Part shown: piece by piece, positions 56,001-62,000 of the stretch
Numbering within the stretch: the first letter of the stretch is position 1
Layout: every line of letters starts with the position of its first letter
NCBI RefSeq assembly: GCF_018143015.1
Contig: NC_054748.1
Coordinates: forward strand, 12,080,967 to 12,144,966
Source of the DNA: Lytechinus variegatus
Taxonomy: Eukaryota; Echinodermata; Echinoidea; Temnopleuroida; Toxopneustidae
Length of the DNA stretch: 64,000 nt
Direction: 5' to 3'
Program-made: the position numbers and the translations under genes
The notes under the pieces: generated by a model
What the model saw: only the letters and a program-made list of their open reading frames with translations
Told to the model about the DNA's origin: nothing
Database searches by the model: none

Positions 56001-59000
56001 ACTCTTGTGTAATGATGGGACTCTTTCTCCATCTCCTCCTGTCTGTTATGGTAAGATCCTTTCAATTTTGAATAAAGCTGCCAAATAAAAAGGAACAAGA
56101 TTTGTTTGGAAAATATCACTCTGAAAGCTATTTTGCTTTGTGGAATATGTGCCAATATTTTATCATTGCTTCTGATTGTATTAACTGAAGATATGAGCAG
56201 TTGTTTGTTTTTTATTTTTTAAGGATTTATAATCAAAAGATGATTTTTAAGGTGTTTTTTATTATTATAATTCTTGTAGGTTGTGGCAATGTTTTATTTA
56301 GAAAACCACGCCTTATACTAGTTTTTTAGCATTTTTTGACTTGATGATAATTCAATTTATCAACGTTGATTCTAATTTATTAAGCCAGGTATCCCATTTT
56401 TCCCCTTTATACAGAAAACTGTGACTTACTAGAAATTCCTTTCTCAAATCATACAATAAATGATACGCTGGAGCATGATGCAAGTATCATTTTAGCTTGC
56501 GACATGGGCTACTCTACTGGTATGGGCATTCTAACAGAACTCTTGTGTAATGATGGGACCCTTTCTCCATCTCCTCCTGTCTGTTATGGTAAGATCCTTT
56601 CAATCTTGAATAAAGCTGCCAAATCAGAAGAACAAGATTTGTTTAGAAAATGTCAATCTGCAAACCACATGTATTTTGCTTTGTAGTATGTGCCATTTTG
56701 TCTGCATGAGTTCTGATTGTATTAAATGACATAAGAACCAAGCATTTGTTTGTTTTTTATATTTCAAAGATTAATTACCAAAGGATGCTTTCGCTTTTTT
56801 TGGATTTCCTATTTAGAAATCCCGTAGGATATATGGCAATGTTTTAGTTAGAAAACCATTCCTTATCCTTTACCCTTTTTACACAGGCTAAAATTTCCTT
56901 AACCCCGTACTATAGGTGGGGCTAAATTGCCATTTTGCCCCACCTCTAGTACGGGGTTAAGCTGAGCCCACTTTCTTTTTACACAGCATATTTGCAAAGT
57001 GGGCTAACCTGACCTTTAGTGCGGGATTATTTGGCCCTGCAAAAAAGCAGGGTTATCCCAGCAATTGCGGTGCTGAGAGCGATAGTACGGGTTAAGATCG
57101 CTAGTGTGAAACGAAAGTAGGCTAAGCTTAACCCCGTACTATAGGTGGGGCTAAAAGGCAATTTAGCCCCACCTATAGTACGGGGTTAAGGAAATTTTAC
57201 CGTGTGTAAAAAGGATACGAGTGAAGTACTTGTAGTAAGAATGATCGACAAGAACCACTAGTCCGGGGTAAGCGAGTTTCGTGTGTGAAAAGCAAGCATT
57301 CCTTATCCGGGGTCAGCAATAACAGTTTGGCATGTGTGAAAAGGAAAAAAATAGTACGGGGTTAGCGATAGTCCAGGGCTAAGAAAATCCTGTGTAAAAG
57401 GGGTACTAGTTTATTTAGCATTACTTGACTTGATTATAATTCAATTTCTTAACATCGATTGTAATCTATTAACCCAGGTATCCCATTTTTCCCCTTTATA
57501 CAGAAAACTGTGACTTACTAGAAATTCCTTTCTCAAATCATACAATAAATGATACGTTGGAGCATGATGCAAGTATCGTTGTAGCTTGTGACATGGGCTA
57601 CTCTACTGGTATGGGCATTCTAACAGAGCTCTTGTGTAATGATGGGACTCTTTCTCCACCTCCTCCTGTCTGTTATGGTAAGATCCTTTCTATCTTGAAT
57701 AAAGTTGCCAAATCAAAAGGAACAAGATTTGTTGGGAAAATATCACTCTGAAAGCTATTTTGCTTTGTGGAATATGTGCCAATATTTTATCATTGCTTCT
57801 GATTGTATTAACTGAAGATATGAGCAGTTGTTTGTTTTTTATTTTTTAAGGATTTATAATCAAAATGTGATTTTTAAGGTGTTTTTTATTATTATAATTC
57901 TTGTAGGTTGTGGCAATGTTTTATTTAGAAAACCACGCCTTATACCAGTTTTTTAGCATTTTTTGACTTGATGATAATTCAATTTATCAACGTTGATTCT
58001 AATTTATTAAGCCAGGTATCCCATTTTCCCCTTTATACAGAAAACTGTGACTTACTAGAAATTCCTTTCTCAAATCATACAATAAATGATACGTTGGAGC
58101 ATGATGCAAGTATCGTTGTAGCTTGTGACATGGGCTACTCTACTGGTATGGGCATTCTAACAGAACTCTTGTGTAATGATGGGACTCTTTCTCCATCTCC
58201 TCCTGTCTGTTATGGTAAGATCCTTTCAATCTTGAATAAAGCTGCCAAATCAGAAGAACAAGATTTGTTTAGAAAATGTCAATCTGCAAACCACATGTAT
58301 TTTGCTTTGTAGTATGTGCCATTTTGTCTGCATGAGTTCTGATTGTATTAAATGACATAAGAACCAAGCATTTGTTTGTTTTTGATGTTTTAAAGATTAA
58401 TTACCAAAGGATGCTTTCTCTTTTTTTGGATTTCATATTTAGAAATCCTGTAGGATATATGGCAATGTTTTAGTTAGATAACGATTCCTTATCCTTTACC
58501 CTTTTTACTCAGGCTAAAATTTCCTTAACCCCGTACTATAGGTGGGGCTAAATTGCCATTTTGCCCCACCTCTAGTACGGGGTTAAGCTGAGCCCACTTT
58601 CTTTTTACACACCATTTTTGCAAAGTGGGCTAACCCGACCTTTAGTGCGGGATTATTTGGCCCCGCAAAAAAGCAGGGTTATCCCAGCAATTGCGGTGCT
58701 GAGAGCGATAGTACGGGGTTAAGATCGCTAGTGTGAAACGAAAGTAGGCTAAGCTTAACCCAGTACTATAGGTGGGGCTAAAAGGCAATTTAGCCCCACC
58801 TATAGTACGGGGTTAAGGAAATTTTACCGTGTGTAAAAAGGATACGAGTGAAGTACTTGTACTAAGAATGATCGACAAGAACCACTAGTCCGGGGTAAGC
58901 GAGTTTCGTGTGTGAAAAGCAAGCATTCCTTATCCGGGGTCAGCAATAACAGTTTGGCATGTGTGAAAAGGAAAAAAATAGTACGGGGTTAGCGATAGTC

Positions 59001-62000
59001 CAGGGCTAAGAAAATCCTGCGCAATTAGATAAGAGGAAACTACAGACGATTTGAATAAGTTGTGAGACATTTATTGGTCGTGGCAGAGTCGCCGCATACA
59101 TATATGGGAAGCCACTTGTGGTGGCACAATTAAACTATAAATCATAATGGCGTGATTACGTTTCATTCTTTTCTCTCTTTTTTTTTCTTTAAACAGATCC
59201 AAAATCAAGCTTCAATTTGACTGTATGAAATCATATTCAAAACGCATGAACACCAATAAAAATATTCAAGTAACAGAATAACATAAGTAGGGTGACACTT
59301 AAACAGTAGGTATATCAAAAATGGCCATAACTGTTTCAGTCTAAATATGATTTGTGCAAATGATAAGGATCAAATCCATTCCCCTATACGAGTAATTAAT
59401 AACAAACCTCAAATAATAGCCATATACGTATAGTATGGATAAAGGACATATAACAATTCCACTATACAGGTCATTAATATAAAACCTCAAAATATATTAA
59501 AACAATACACTTATCCCAACTACCTTCGCTTTGTTTTAAACAATAAAAAAGAAATTGACTGCCTGGTCAAATTGCGTACATAATGTTCAACAGCACGCAT
59601 ACATGCCACTTCTAACAAATCAAAGGCATAAATAATACCACAAAAGCACTCTTTAATCACGACCATATACAAAAAAAACAAAAAAAATGTGACCAAATGA
59701 AACAAGTCATGTGGATTCACTACTGAATATAAAAAAACACAAAAAAAAGGCTTGTTTCCAAATATGGTCAGTACACTACTAATAATCGTAAACGGCCGAA
59801 AGTATGCACACACGGCATCAAAAAAAAAATACTCAAAAACGAAACAAAGACTATAGTATGCCGTAATACAAATTTAACCAATGTCCTGCATCCAATCAGT
59901 GTAGTAACACATTGACATTTGTTGTGTGGTAAAACCATGACAAATTTAAAACCAACTGCAACTCTATACTTGTATATATCTATAAATAAAAAATAAGCAC
60001 AAACATAGCGAAACCATACCCGTATCCCCAAGCAAAACATGAGTAACAATACAGGGAATGAATAATAAAAAACATAATACAACACTGGTAAAATGTAGAC
60101 ACTTTAAACATTATTGTCACTCCTGCAGATATTACCAAGGGACACGGCGGGGGGGGGGGGCTGTGGGCCACCGTGCATGCTGAAGTGGGAAAAAACATAA
60201 AGCCCACGGGGCAGTCACCAAACACGGCGAAAATCATTGTGTGCGAAGTCATCATATGAGCCTGAAAGAGTCCAGAAAGCCAAGGTCGCATTACAACCAC
60301 ACTCCGACCAGAAAAGTGAGTTCCATCAGGGGTAGGGAATCATGCGAGGTACATCAGAAAAGGGCGACGGTGGGCGAGGTCCACAAGTCCATAGAAGCCA
60401 ATCCTGGTGTCCAATGGTCGCGACGCATCTAGGCCAAGATCCAACGGGGGGTTGGATCCTCAAGGGCTGATCAACAACAGCAGGGGTACGGACTGGGTCG
60501 GAAACCGGTAATACGGTGCGTGACGAACTTCCATGAACATGGAGTAAGGGTGTGCTACTGTGGGCCGCTTTTCCGTCCTCAAAGAGCGGTGAGGTGGGAC
60601 GACTAGTCATGACATCATATGCAGAGGACTGGTTACCAGAACAGATGTAGTCACACAGGTAAGATAGCAGCAAAATCACATCAGGATCAGTAGCGTGATG
60701 GACAACAGGCAATATCAATCGATCAGCAGGATTCTGTAGGAGAGTAGGCGTCTTGGGACTAAGGCAAGGTGCCAAATCCTTGTCTATTGTACTATAAGCT
60801 ATACAGTCCATGTAGGGCGACCAGATGATACTAGCTACAGAATGCATGTAAGCTGTGCATCCATAGAACACCTCATAAGGTAAGAGACTCGTATAGTGAT
60901 GGTTACTATCGATGAGAGAGGAACACAGCGCAATATCAAGGTAAGCGTCTGTGCGGTGACACGGCTCACCACAAACATGCCGGGGCATATCATGATCGCG
61001 TGTACAATGAACGAAGACGAAATGCCGAAAACGATCTGTGTTGCAGACACCACAAACATGTCTGGGCATATCATGATCACGTGTACAACGAACGAAACCG
61101 AAATAACGATTTGTACTGCGGATACTCTCATTGACGTACTCTATGTCTGACGGGTAGTCAGCGGTTTGGTTTTCAAGCCGATCATGGATTTCGCGAATAC
61201 GGTTCTCTACTGTAGTGAAAGGAGAATAAAGGTCAGGCGAAAGCGATCGAATGATGGCACAATGCTCTATTGAAGTGATGTCAGCACTGTGTACATAACC
61301 TGCAACAGCAAGGCTAGGCTCCGCTTCCGAAACATGAGTAACGATGAAACAAGAGCATACTACCACTAGAGCTATGTTCAAGACAAGACACAAGAGAGCT
61401 AATGTAAGGCTCATTACCATGACACTACAGGAAGGCTTAGTATTAGAGCTAAGCTCAGTATCAGGAATGTCAAAGCTTGGCTCGTTACCGGGAATGCCAG
61501 AGCTATGCTCAGTACCGGGAACACCAGAGCTAGGCTCAGTATCAAGAACGCCATAGCTACATGTAGGCTCAGTGTCGGGAACAACAGAGCTAAGCTTAGT
61601 ATCAGGAACACCAGAGCTAGGCTCAGTATCAGGAATGCCAGAGCTAGGCTCAGTATCAGGAACAACAGAGCTAGGCTCAGTACCAGGAACACCAGATGCA
61701 GAGCTAGGCTCAGTATCAGGAACACTGTAAAATTGTCTATGTTGGTAATTTTCCTGATTGTTGTTATGTGACCTAATTTCACCTACGACCTTTACACACG
61801 ATAGGTCACCGCTGCAACTAATATCATGTTCATGTCGATGTTTTACCTGACAATTGTAATGTGACCCAACTGCACCTACTGTCTTTACGCATAGCTTAGC
61901 GCGATCACAGCAATTATCGTCAGTACTCACAGCAGGCTTACAGCTTTTGGATTCTGTGACTGACACTATCTCAACGCTTTCACTCAACGTCTCACCAATC

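Noticed and set aside
61344-61771. Plus-strand frames opposite the VPDTEPSSG repeats in LTR element 2
   Set aside because: These are antisense shadows created by the short in-frame repeat.
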